Shown: positions 37,576 through 48,283 of the stretch, piece by piece | Layout of the letters: each line of letters starts with the position of its first letter | How positions within the stretch are numbered: the first letter of the stretch is position 1 | DNA from: Cyanoderma ruficeps | Taxonomy: Eukaryota > Chordata > Aves > Passeriformes > Timaliidae | Direction: 5' to 3' | Assembly (NCBI GenBank): GCA_008694505.1 | Contig: VZDJ01000010.1 | Location: 1,775,117 to 1,839,116 of the forward strand | Length of the DNA: 64,000 nt | Notes under the pieces: model-generated | Databases searched by the model: none | Seen by the model: the letters and a program-made list of their open reading frames with translations, nothing else | Told to the model about the DNA's origin: nothing | Made by a program: the position numbers and the translations under genes

Positions 37576-38418
37576 TGTATGGGATGGTTGTGGCCAGGTG
37601 TTGACAATGAGGGGCAATAGGACTCGCCTCTGAGGGAAGGGGCTGGGGCTATCCCGTGCTGACATGGGGAGCCAGTTGGCCCCAAAGCACCCTGACACTG
37701 GACACAGCTGAGACCCACAGTCATATATGTGGCGCCTCTGGGAAAATATACTTAAGAAAGGTCAAACATGGCAGAGAGAAAGAGAAATGAGGAGGAAAAA
37801 AATAGGTGAGAGACAACTCTGAGATCAGCAACGTCATTGATGGAGGGAAAGACACTGCTGCAGACACCAGAGCAGATAGTGCCCTGCAGCCCATGGAGCC
37901 ACCACACTGACACAGGGGAAAAGCATGAGGAAAAAGGAGAAGCAGTGAGAAGCTGGTATGAAGTGGCCATAGGCCCCATTCTTTATCCTTCTGCACCCTT
38001 CATTGAGAGGAGGGAGCAGCTACAAATGAAGGAATGAAGTTGAGCCTGTAAAGAGAGGGGGAAGTGGAAGGAAAGTGTTTTTTAATTTGTGCCTTAATCT
38101 CTAACAAGAGATCTATCTCTAACCATCCAGATCTATTTCAATTGGTAAAGAATTAAATGAATTTCGTCCCAGTTGAGTTTGTTTTGCCAGTGATGGCAGC
38201 TGGTGTGCGATCTCCCTGATTTTATCTCATCCATGAACTTTTTCTCTTTTTTCTGTTTTTTTCTGTTTTTTCTCTTTTTTCTTTTTTTTCTCTTTTTTCT
38301 CNTTTTTCTCTTTTTTTGCTTCCTGACCTACTGAGAAGGAGGGGCAGTGAGAGAGTACCTGGAGAGAGGGTGAAAGACTACTTACCTTTTGGTCATTAGC
38401 CAAAGTTAACCCAATATA
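37576..38418 (+). mobile_element. Decayed long avian ERV LTR
   Basis: The plus strand matches, at many points and in order, the sense strand of a long LTR widely dispersed in birds. Landmarks are TGTATGGGATGG at the left edge, GGCGCCTCTGGGA near 37.73 kb, CTCTGCAG-like and CCTGCAGCCCATGGAG near 37.89 kb, AGAAGCTGG near 37.95 kb, TTTTTTAATTTGTGCCTTAATCTC near 38.08 kb and CCAGTTGAGTTTGTTTTGCCAGTGATGG near 38.17 kb. A final GGAGGGGCAGTGAGAGAG lies near 38.34 kb. The expected AATAAA is mutated (GGTAAAGAATTAAATG). The 3' terminus has drifted to AATATA, and I could not identify a target duplication, so both edges are approximate. No internal viral genes are adjacent, so it is a solo LTR. The family was recalled from memory and not searched; several overlapping short frames here are shadows of the LTR. 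Confidence 0.68.
38239..38317. repeat. T/C-rich low-complexity expansion inside the LTR
   Basis: Runs of T broken by single C or G (units such as TTTTTTCTC and TTTTTTCTG) fill the part of the LTR that normally holds a short T-rich segment. A single N at 38302 shows that the assembler could not resolve a base. A microsatellite has grown within the old LTR. Confidence 0.85.
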
Positions 38419-40743
38419 GAGGTACAAGTGTTAACCTACTGAAGCAATTGAGAATCTCAGGATCTCACTATCACTCTCTTAGTTGGAAACAAAGCTGCAA
38501 TGTGGGAAATTAACTACAGCATATTAAACCAAAGTGATTAAAATGAGTCAGTTTAGCAAAAGTTCTGATCATATTTTTGGTTGGATTTGATCAACTCAGC
38601 CCACCAACACTCTCTAGCATACCTAAAACCCTGTAAAAAATATGTGTCTCTGTAAAGATAAATTCATATTTTACCCAAATTTCGCCTTCTACTTTCCTCT
38701 TATATGTCACCTATATAGTGTGCTTAATGTCTGTCCTCTAGCACTCCAGCACTAGTTAAATCCTCAACTTGCCTTTCTCCAGAATGGGCTGGAGCTAATG
38801 AAGTGTCTGAACGACATGGTGATTTTCTACAGTAAGAAACCTGGACAAGAGCTAGACATTTTATTATTTACTATGCCTTGCTTCCTTGGGTAAAATAGCT
38901 GGAGACTGTTCCCTGCAGATCTGGCAATAAAAAGTGTCTTTCCTGTCTTTCTCTCCCTCCCAGAGAGAGATCACTTAATGTTCAGTGATGCCTTGCTATT
39001 CAAAATACTAATTGATACAAACTAGGTTCTGCAATTAAAATAGAAAGTTGAATTGTCCTGAGGTTTGGGGTTTTTCTTTTAGTTGAAAAGAAATAGCTGG
39101 AGACAGCTGGAGAAGAAGCAAAAACGTTTAGCCTTATCCAGCTATTGAAGTGATTCTTGATTACTGACTGCAGGCCACGGTCTATTAAATTCTAGTTTGA
39201 AATTGGAAATTTGTATGAAGTGATGCTTCTATCTCAACTACATACATAGTGAAAAGAAGCAATAAAGCTTTGCTCACTAAGTGCTCACCTTTGTACTCAT
39301 AGTGAAAGTATGCTATCCACAGTATTGAGAGTGTGGGTGGTGTAATTCTATATTCGAGGACCCCAAAGGTAGAAATAGCATTTCTACCTTTGACATTGTA
39401 ATCCTGTAATAGCTGAACTACTAAAGAATGGCTGAACCTACTTCAAAAATGCTAACTATTTATTATTAGAGCAGAGGCTGATTTCATCTGTACCTGGCTA
39501 AGAATTGTTCTGGCTCTGAAATCATTATAGGGCTGGTCTGGACTGAAGGTTGCTGAGAAGACCAGAAATGAAGTTCCACCTAATTAATCATTGATGACAG
39601 ACTGAAAGCACCTGGCTCTGTAAATATAACCGTAATGATTTTCCAGCTAGTTCTTATTCTAGCAAATATGATCACTCCTGTTGTGTTTTCATATGAAGCA
39701 ACAAATTTGTAGATGCTTGCTGTTGTGTGTGGACCAGGATGTGGCTCCTAGTCTGCAAGAATAATACAAAAAATTTTACTATGTTAAAAAGTATAATTGT
39801 AGTCTTTCCGACCTGCAGCAACAAAGAGAACAAGAGTCAGCTCCACTTTGCTGGAGCTTCAAGGAACACCAGCCAGAAATATACCCTTGAGGGAGGTATA
39901 GCATATGTCCATATGTCACATGTGGACAGATGTTACTTCAAATACAGAACCACTGGTTTAGTCACAGTTGTCAGATGTTTAGCACTTCAAAAAATCAGGC
40001 AACTTATTTTGCTGCTCAACCAAGGCTTTTCAAACCTAAAGTTGTGACTCATTTATTCATTCTCCATTCTTCAGCTTGACTGGAGTGATTGAGCACGTGA
40101 GGTTTTTACACAAAAATGTGTAAGTAAATTCAGAAACATTATGTTCATCTGTTATGTAACCACTTCCTTCTGAGAGGCAGATCTTGTGTCAGTCTATGCT
40201 CTCTCTGGTCTGATGGATAAAGTACTCCCACACTGAATCACAGTGGTTGGAAGAAATAGGAAAAAAATTCTCTTGAGAGAGACAGTCTATCCAAAAGTCA
40301 AACCTGAGGAAACAGTCTAGTTCTAGCTTCCCTGATATCAGAAGAGATCAGATCATAGTTGAATTATGAAAAATGAGTATTTCTACTTTGTCAGACTGAA
40401 AGGTTTCAAAGTCACATGTTCCACCTTCTATATAAAAACTACCCTCTTTCCCAGCTTTACCAAAAGTCCCATTTATTTGTGAATATTTTCTATTGTGAAG
40501 AAAATGTATTTTCTGTTGACAAAGAAGTTATATCAGAGATTTTATTTTTCAACTAGAAAACAAATATCTGCATATACATTTTCTAACTGTATGTGTGGTA
40601 TATCCTGTGTCTACACACAGAGATCTTGAAATTGTTCATGAGCACATCAACTTTTGAATCCTATATTTCTTCTGACGGTAAATACTATCTCTCAGTATAA
40701 TTGGTCCAGAAAGTCAGATACCTTTGTGAGGTGATTTTGATTT
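38419..40743. other. Unique AT-rich non-coding DNA
   Basis: I see no supported gene. A perfect 13-bp hairpin lies at 39364-39392. An open frame at 39727-40047 (plus, 106 codons, opening on a GTG) has no recognisable domain and no evident splice or promoter context, and I treat it as chance. Confidence 0.55.
39364..39392. other. Perfect 13-bp hairpin
   Basis: CAAAGGTAGAAAT (39364-39376), loop AGC, ATTTCTACCTTTG (39380-39392): 13 exact base pairs around a 3-base loop. Pairing stops immediately outside the arms, so it is shorter than a microRNA precursor. It could be a template-switch duplication. Confidence 0.85.
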
Positions 40744-40744
40744 T

Positions 40745-42015
40745 ATAGAATTATAGACTCATAGAATCATTAAGGTTGGAGAACACCTCAAATATTCCTG
40801 AGTCCAGCCTTTGACCAAACATCACCATATCAACTAAACCACAGCACTGCATGCAATATTGAATCATTTCTTCAATAGCTCCAGGGATGCTGACCCCAGC
40901 ACCTCTCTGAGTACTCTGTTCCAATGCCTGGCAACTCTTTCCATGCAGAAATTCTTCCTGACATCCAACTTGAACCTCCCCTGGCACAGCTTGAGCCCAT
41001 TTGCTTTCATCCTGTTACTGGCTGCCTGGGAGAAGAGAACCCTGGCCTTTCAGGGAAGAGACCAAATTTCCTTTCAGGCATTTGTAGATTATGATTAGTT
41101 CTTTCCCAAGCTTCCTTTTCTCCAGGATAAACACTCCCAGCTCCCTCAGCTGCTCCTCACAGAACTGGTGCTCCAGACCCTTCCCCAGCTCCATTCCCCT
41201 TCTCTGGACTCTCTCCAGCACCTCAGTGTCTTTCTTGCACTGAGGGCCCAGAACTGGACACAGCACTCGAGGTGTGGCCTCACCAGTGCCCAGCACAGGG
41301 GGACAATCCCTGCCCTGGCCCTGCTGCCCACACCATTGCTGATCCAGGCCAGGATGCCATTGGCCTTCTTGGCCCCCTGGGCACACCCTGGCTCATGTTC
41401 AGTCACTGTCACCAGCACCCCCAGGTCTTTTCCAGCCACTCTGTCCCAGCCTGTGGCCCTGCCTGGGGCTGTTGTGACCCAAGGGCAGGACCTGGCACTG
41501 GGCCTTGTTGAACCTCACACCATTGCCCCCAGTCCATGATGCAGCCTGTGCAGATCCCTCTTCAGAGCCTTCCTGCCCTCCAGCAGATCAACATTCCTGC
41601 AAACAGGATTGGGCCCAGTTGGGGGACCATACTTGTGACTGGCCACCAGCTGGATATAACGTCATTCACCACCACTCTCTGGGCCTGGCCATCCAGCCAG
41701 TTTTTAACCCGGTGAAGGGTGCACCTGTCCAAGTCATAGGCTGCCAGCTTTCCTAGGAGAATGCTGTGGGAAACAGTGTCAAAGGCTTTGCTAAAATGCA
41801 TGTAGACAACATTCACAGCCTTTCACTCATCCACTAGGTGGGTCACCTGGTGATAGGAGACCAGGTTACACAGGCAGGATCTACATTTCTCATTCCTGTG
41901 GTGGCTGGGTCTGATCCCGTGGTTGTCTGTGTATGCCATGTGATTGCACTTTAGATAATCTCTTCTCTAACCTTCCTGGGCACTGAGACTCTGACAGGCC
42001 TGAGAGTTCTCCAAT
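40745..42015 (-). mobile_element. CR1 LINE fragment, reverse-transcriptase core deleted
   Basis: Read on the minus strand, the copy starts within the reverse transcriptase and runs to the 3' end. SKAFDTVSHSILLGKL, KNWLDGQAQRVVV and WPVTSMVPQLGPILF (about 41.63-41.80 kb) are reverse-transcriptase blocks. KDLGVLVTV, KKANGILAWI, LVRPHLECCVQFWAL and FKLDVRKNFCMERVARHWN (about 40.9-41.44 kb) are the conserved C-terminal CR1 motifs. At about 41.59-41.60 kb the frame jumps from GPILF straight to the DLLEGRKAL block, removing the segment that carries the catalytic FADD. Further frameshifts and stops follow. The 3' tail is the degenerate ATTCTAT repeat at 40745-40770. Beyond 41.82 kb the match continues with frame breaks to about 42.0 kb. 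The element is 5'-truncated and dead. Confidence 0.92.
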
Positions 42016-42482
42016 TTAGGTGACTTAAGTTCTTGAGTTGACCATCTCTTCATTGTCTCCCAAGGACTTGCACCCAATCACATTGCATCCAAACATATTT
42101 GGAATTAGCCTACATCCATATCTAATTAATTTCAACCTATTTTTTCAGTTCTCCATCCCAGGAAAAGGATAAAAGCCTGTTAGGTTCTCTTAAGATATAC
42201 AACTCATCCTGGCTCAGAAGATTCATACTGCAAGAATTTAAAAATTTACATTACAGGAGCTTTGTGATTTCAGTTTTCCTTCATCATGTTAGAATTCGAA
42301 TGACCTTTACCTATAATTAGATTCCCATGGATATGTTTAGATAATTTTCTAAAAGCTGATTGACCACATATTTAGATGGTGTCACAGACTGACTTTTAAT
42401 GCAGAACACTTTACGAGAGGTTCATCACTTTTAAAGAACTTTGTTAAAATACATCTTTAACCAAATTCCCCTACTAAAAAAA

Positions 42483-42485
<3 letters not shown>
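42016..42485. other. Unique non-coding DNA between CR1 and microsatellite
   Basis: I see no gene, repeat or distinctive motif in this stretch. Confidence 0.6.

Positions 42486-42554
<69 letters not shown>
42486..42554. repeat. (AC)n microsatellite, about 34 units
   Basis: An uninterrupted AC dinucleotide run of 69 bases followed by TATATA. It is long and pure, so length polymorphism is expected. The open frame that reads Thr-His repeats through it is an artefact. Confidence 0.98.
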
Positions 42555-42561
<7 letters not shown>

Positions 42562-44102
42562 CTGAAATAGTTTCTTTTTTTTCTCCTGGCAGTTATCCTT
42601 CTGGTGGGCCACAGGGTAGAAAAAATCTCTGACAGGAGAAGTATTTTCTACATTGAGGTAATCCTAACAGATTAATTTATTTGGCCATGAAGGTTGTTCT
42701 TTGTAGAGCACTTTGAAAGCATAAGCAGAGCAAAGAATGCTTGAAAGTGCATGGAATTTGATTTACATTTTTAGAACAAAGAAACAAATGAAAATGTGAG
42801 TATTGTCTTCATCTTCAGTGTTATTGTATGTGGTATCCTTCTATAATCTTCTCTTGTAATGATACTTAATAGCTGCCTTTGAGATATTAATGGAAATTGT
42901 CACAGGCAAGGGAGATATTACTGCATCTAATGAAGCAAAGGACGACTGAAAGGAAAAAAGAACAATAAGTGAAATCTGAACAAATAAAAGAATTAGCTTA
43001 TTTCTGAAATTTAACCCTTTACATGGATTATTGTCATAGAATCAAGCTAAGTGAATACAGCTGCTATTTAACACAATAGTACTCTATTCATGAACACTTA
43101 CTGAGCAGTTACAGTACATTGATTTTGGATATAAGAATTTAAGTGTATATTCTTTATCAACCCTTAACACATCATTATAACAATACTATGTATTTATACT
43201 ACTATAAAATATGTCCAATTTTTCATACACTGCACAAAATGAATTCTTTCTGACAGAAGATTATATGTACTTCAAATAATTCATAACTAGGAAGATAAAT
43301 AAAACCATTTTATAAAGAAAAAGTATCATTTGGGTAGCAAATATGGCTCTTGTCAAAATACAAACATGGGCATCATATTTAAGCATATATCCCACTATCT
43401 CTCTACTCATCTAATGTCTAGAAAAATTACTATTACATAGCAAGCAGTTGTCCTGACCAGCTGAACAAGAAGCCTGTAAGAAGAAGCTGTAAAATATAAA
43501 CGAATATCTTAATAAATATGTTAGCATTTTGTAACAAGTCTTCCACTATTGTTACTTTTTGGTAATGGAATGTTTAGTGAAAGACAAACAATACTACCCA
43601 AATAGAAGCTATTCCGCTTCATAACAATTTGTTCACTGCTTATTTTTCCAACCCAGAGAAAAGAAAATATTTAAAAAACTATTTAGTTTTATTTAGCAGA
43701 TATTTTATTTAAACTAGATTTTAAAGTGAACCAATATATATTTAATATTATTTATCTAAATATATTTAGATAACATAAATTTATTAAAGAATAAAAAAAT
43801 GAAAGTTATATTAAATCTGCACTAAGCTCTAAGTTTGTTGTAAATGGCTTGAATAACCACAATTAATGGAAAAATTTATGGAGCATACTGGATGCATATG
43901 TTTTCCCATAGTTTTGAAAAAAGTAAAGTAATGGAATTCACAAAAGTTGACTTAATCCCTGAGAAAACATTTTGTTGAAATGATTAATCTGGCAATAATA
44001 GTCATTTCGGCAGATAAATCTATGTTTTTCAGTGTTTGCAATGAAATGGCTCAGAAATGCATGGAAAATAAAAAACAACCAAACCCCAGAAAGCAAGGAA
44101 AA
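42555..44102. other. Very AT-rich non-coding DNA
   Basis: I see no gene. This stretch is among the AT-richest in the window and contains the 22-bp perfect palindrome at 43752-43773. Confidence 0.6.
43752..43773. other. 22-bp perfect palindrome
   Basis: The 22 bases, TTATCTAAATA followed directly by its reverse complement TATTTAGATAA, equal their own reverse complement with no spacer. They carry two inward-facing GATA cores (TTATCT and AGATAA) around an AT-only centre. A cruciform or a paired binding site is possible. In AT-rich DNA chance is a serious alternative. Confidence 0.9.
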
Positions 44103-44298
44103 TTGGGTTGGGTTTTTTTTGTCTGTTTGTATTTGATTTGTGTGTGTGTGTGTGTCTGGTTTTAGGTATTTGGTTGGTTGGTTGTTGTTGTGGTGGTTTT
44201 TGTTTGGTCAGTTTGTTTTGTTTTGGTGTTTTTCGGGTTTTTTTGTGTGTGTATGTGGTTTAGTTTGGTTGGTTGGTTGATTTTTTTTTTTTTAGTTT
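44103..44298. repeat. Strand-asymmetric G/T-rich tract
   Basis: The plus strand is almost free of A and C for nearly 200 bases. It includes (GT)n at about 44140-44155, (TTGG)n, TTGTTGTTGTGGTGG and a closing T run. It is a compound of eroded simple repeats. The two open frames through it, one on each strand, are low-complexity artefacts. Confidence 0.85.
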
Positions 44299-44749
44299 TT
44301 TTAATCTGTGCATTGTTTACAGAACAATCAGATCTATTATATCTGGAACGTGAAATTACAATGATTACAAAAAATATGTAGAATTTCATTAAAATTGGTT
44401 CATCTTTTAATATGAAAACAGAAAAACATGCTTACAAACCCAAGTATCTTATGTATATACTGTGTATGCAATGTTGTTTTACGCATGTAAAAATGCTTTA
44501 ACGTGATTTTTATGTATTTTAATGGAATTGTAATTTTCATCCAAATGGAATTTAAAAATATAAGCAGTAAAAAACATTACTTAATCACTAAAAGAGGAAA
44601 TTATAATGTGACTTTCTGACAAGAAAAATGAATTTGTGGAATTTTGTTTATGAACTTTGCTGTCTGTTCAAATGTATGCAGTTAGACATAATATATCTCT
44701 TTAGAGTTAAAGAAATATCAAACTTGTTCCAATGCTATAATTATGAGAC

Positions 44750-44763
44750 TTATCAGCTGATAA
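44750..44763. promoter_or_regulatory. GATA/E-box perfect palindrome TTATCAGCTGATAA
   Basis: Fourteen bases form a perfect palindrome with an E-box CAGCTG in the middle and a GATA core reading outward on each side (TTATC and GATAA). Composite E-box/GATA sites bind bHLH-GATA complexes in vertebrate blood and endothelial enhancers, but the known composite motif usually has a spacer of about 9-11 bases, so this overlap is not the classical form. Function is inferred only. Confidence 0.3.
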
Positions 44764-45383
44764 TATCAATAACAGAAATATAAATCCAAGGAACAAGGGA
44801 TCTGATATTATGCAATAAACAGCTATATATGCCTGCTACAATTACACTTGCATGTGTCAACATAATCAACTTTCAGAAGCAGATGAGAATGTAGTTGGTT
44901 AGGCATCAGTAGGAGGAGCAAAAGTTTAAGAAAATAAAGCAAGATAAGAAAGCTTAAAACAATAAAATATATTTCTAGATTGCCAGATGATTAACTCAAA
45001 ATGCTACTATTAAAATCATTAACTAAAATCACCTTGATTTAAATATGTGCTCAGCAGTGTAACAATTGGACTGCTTCTGAGCCTAGAGGTGATGTAATAC
45101 TGAAATGAATAAAAGAGCAATGAACTTCCTTTTACAGGATATTCATTTGCTGATAGATTCTCAGACAAAAGCAGAGTTTGCCCATTCACATGCAGTGCTC
45201 TTATATAAATTGTTCCATGTGTTGCTGTACAGAAGGCTGAGATTTCTACTAGAAATCTTAAGGGATATGTGTGAAGCGTGAACAGGAAATCCTTAGGGAG
45301 TATCTGTTATCTATTATGTCTAAAATTTAATACACAATATATGAAAAAAAGAAGACAATCCCAACTGCTTATAAACCAAATTT

Positions 45384-45413
45384 TATATATACATATATAT
45401 ATATACACATATA
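45384..45413. repeat. (TA)n with CATA interruptions
   Basis: TATATATACATATATATATATACACATATA: a short imperfect dinucleotide repeat. Translation gives an Ile-His-Ile-Tyr series that has no biological meaning. Confidence 0.85.
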
Positions 45414-47510
45414 AAGTCCTAAGCAATCATATCTTTTGTTGTTACTTTAATGTTTTAATCTTTTTCCTGACTTTCAGTCAGCTTGAAAAACAAAGATACC
45501 CTGAACGAGCCTCTATTCAGATGATTCCTAAGCCATTATAGTAAACAGGAACTATAATTTTTGCCTGAAATTTGTAGCAGGCTAACATTTTCTGTGTAAA
45601 GATGGTGACTTGTGAACCGAGCACTTGAAACCAATGTTCCATTTAAAATCACCTGTGCTATCACAGAAGAAAGAAAAATATACATTTTTCCAAGGCTTTG
45701 GGGGGTGGTATTTGTTGACTCTAAAATAAGTTACAGAACATTCCCTTCATTTCCAGACTGTTAATGCTTATCCATAGTTTAAGTAAGAATACTTACTTTT
45801 TCTCTTCAATTGTGAACATTACAAACAGAGATTAGTGGCCTTTCACTTCAGAGCTTTCAGAGTTAAAGTGACATGAAGCTATTAACATTCTGTTGCAAGT
45901 GGCCAGAAGCTTCCTCTGAGATTCCTCTGTCTTTTGTTTTCTCTCCCTATCTAAAGATCACTAAAACCCTTAGTCTGCACTGTATTCATGATGATCACCC
46001 ATTCTCTTTTAACTTAAATCATGCCCTGGCAGAGTATCTTTCAATTATTAGTGCTCCTTCCCAGCTCCAGATATTATACATTTCAAAATGTCAGATTATC
46101 CCATATAAACTACTTTATGATGTTCCATATGAAAGAGTTTAAATGGAATTATTAGAAGGCATCCAACATATCTGTGAGATAACCAGTTATAAAAGGAAAT
46201 TAGTATACAACACTTTTGTTGGATTTATACTCCACTACCTCAGGAACTCACCAAAAATACCCTATAAGTACATATCTCTAAATATGAAACAAAATTCAAA
46301 AATTAGGAGAAAAGATGGACAGGAATCTCAAGAACGATTAAGCAAGGATACTTTTGTGTTCTGTTACTTTTTACTTCTTTGGTAGTGTGTAGTCTCCTAA
46401 CTGTTTATAAAATCCCTGAGAAAATGAAGACATCTTTCAATTACAGAGTTTTTCAGGACAGCTTCCAGAATCTCTGGGTAAGATTTAACCTGTGTGAAAA
46501 TTGGCTCATTTTATAGTAAGCACAAACAGCTATTCACATATTATAGAGACTTAGCGCAAATGGGCTCCAACATTTGTGGAATGGAGAAGATTTTCCTCTG
46601 TGTTAACTCTGACAGGGAGCATTTTCACTGCTGTGAAGATGTGAGGTGAACCTGTGGGTCACTGAATACACTGAAGTTTTGGTTGCTAACGACTTTAGGC
46701 AGCGCCTCACCAAGTTTTATGAGTTGGATATTAAAGACTACTTCCTGAAGATGTAAACCTGTGGCTCACTATCCATTTGCATGTCCTTTCACACTCTTTT
46801 ACTTCTTATTCCACTCAGATATTTTCATCTTTGAATAAGGTTTCTTCTTTTCTTAAAATTTTGTACCAAGTGTTTCAATGTAGCTCTGTTTATTTAACTG
46901 CTCCTGTAAATGCTATTAAAGCCATGTTGTTTTTACTTGCATTAGAGCTAAATTTTGTCCTTTTAAAAGGCATAGAAATTTTGAAAGAAACAGTAACTTT
47001 GTATATCGGTAAATAGATAATGTTACTATGAGAACCTAGTGACATTTACAATAGCAGTCATAGTGAGGAAATAGAAGAAATACTTCTTTTCCCTGGTAAA
47101 AACTAAATGGCTCTTTTCAACTTGCAGAACAGCATTTGCCAGCTCTTTATTCAGGAAGTTATGGTTTTGGTTGCTTGAAGGTACTAGATTTTAGAAACCA
47201 TGAACTAAAATCCTTGACCTTGATCAGCACTTTGATTTTCCAGTATCTTCTGATGCTGGATATAGCAGTTGTCATTTTACTACTAGCTTGTTTAAAAAAA
47301 AAAAAAATCTGAAAAACCTTTTTAAAACACAAACAAGCACACAATTGGAGTCTTGTCTTGAACATTTAAAGCTCTTTAAGTACAAAGAACTCTACTGTTA
47401 TTGTGCAGAAATAAAAACAAGTGTTTTCTGTGTTTACCTGCACATTTAAAAAAAGCTGGAATCAGTTTCACTGAACTTAACACAGATAGGCAAATCTATT
47501 CTAGCTATAG

Positions 47511-47570
47511 ATTTCATATAAACATATGAATATGTTTCATATAGACATATTTCATATTTCAATTCATATG
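47511..47570. repeat. Imperfect TTTCATAT repeats with inverted arms
   Basis: TTTCATAT occurs three times at irregular spacing. Between the first two lies the inverted pair AAACATAT-GA-ATATGTTT. This is a small AT-rich repeat cluster. Confidence 0.6.
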
Positions 47571-47987
47571 AACCTTGGAGAAGGTGTTATCACACTTACT
47601 TTATAAATTAAGAGAGAGATATGGAGCTGAAAGCTCAATGTAAAAACTGAGATTAGAACTCAACCCTTAACATAAAAGACCCCACCAATGAATGGATTTA
47701 AATGTTTCAGGCTTATACCCTGACATATTTGCAATATAAAAAAAAAATAAAAATAAAAATTGTGGTTGAAACAAGATTGTCAAAAGCAAGACCAGGCCAC
47801 TTTGCTAAGGAATATAGAGAAGTTTTCATTTTAAATCAAAGCGATCACAGCTTTGTATTTGCATGTAGAAACTGCTTTTATAATTTTGAACTATCTCTAT
47901 AGACAGTTTCACTGACAATGGGATAAGGTTTTAAAATTATTTGAAAATATTTAAAATGCATTATAAATTTAAAAAGTAATTATAAAA

Positions 47988-48283
47988 GATAAATGATAAA
48001 TCATAAATGACAAATAATAAATGATAAGTGATAAATAAGAAATAAGAAATAAGAAATGAAATAAGAAATAAGAAATAAGANNNNNNNNNNNNNNNNNNNN
48101 NNNNNNNNNNNNNNNNNNNNNNNNNNNNNNNNNNNNNNNNNNNNNNNNNNNNNNNNNNNNNNNNNNNNNNNNNNNNNNNNNNNNNNNNNNNNNNNNNNNN
48201 NNNNNNNNNNNNNNNNNNNNNNNNNNNNNNNNNNNNNNNNNNNNNNNNNNNNNNNNNNAAAAAAAAAAAAAAAAGAGAGAGGG
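47988..48283. repeat. Heptamer array (GATAAAT to AAGAAAT) interrupted by an assembly gap
   Basis: From 47988 the sequence is a head-to-tail 7-bp repeat: GATAAAT, GATAAAT, CATAAAT, GACAAAT, AATAAAT, GATAAGT, GATAAAT. It then shifts to AAGAAAT (five copies, with one 5-base unit GAAAT) and runs into Ns at 48081. The N gap covers 48081-48258. It exits into 16 A and GAGAGAGGG (48259-48283). The array most likely continues through the gap, which the assembler could not span. Open frames that cross the Ns are artefacts. Confidence 0.9.
48081..48258. other. Assembly gap (178 Ns)
   Basis: 178 unresolved bases between an AAGAAAT repeat and a poly-A/GA tract. The true length and content are unknown. 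Confidence 0.99.

Larger units (their letters stand above)
44299..47987. other. AT-rich non-coding DNA
   Basis: I see no supported gene. Items include the GATA/E-box palindrome at 44750-44763, a (TA)n tract at 45384-45413, two in-frame open frames at 45873-46385 separated by one stop, a TTTCATAT-rich stretch at 47511-47570 and a run of 13 A at about 47295. A possible diverged MIR/L2 trace lies at 47.60-47.68 kb. Confidence 0.55.

Noticed and set aside
37473..38037. Several overlapping open frames of 66-91 codons
   Set aside because: Most of this stretch is the decayed LTR; multiple frames are open on both strands because of its composition.
39364..39392. MicroRNA precursor
   Set aside because: The stem is only 13 bp and pairing ends at the arm edges; a pre-miRNA needs a much longer stem.
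39727..40047. 106-codon plus-strand open frame
   Set aside because: It opens on a GTG instead of an ATG, has no splice or promoter context, and no domain was recognised.
41015..41539. Open frames of up to 123 codons on both strands near 41.2 kb
   Set aside because: The minus frames are pieces of the CR1 ORF2 C terminus; the plus frames are antisense shadows of it.
42441..42632. Thr-His repeat protein
   Set aside because: Translation of the (AC)n microsatellite.
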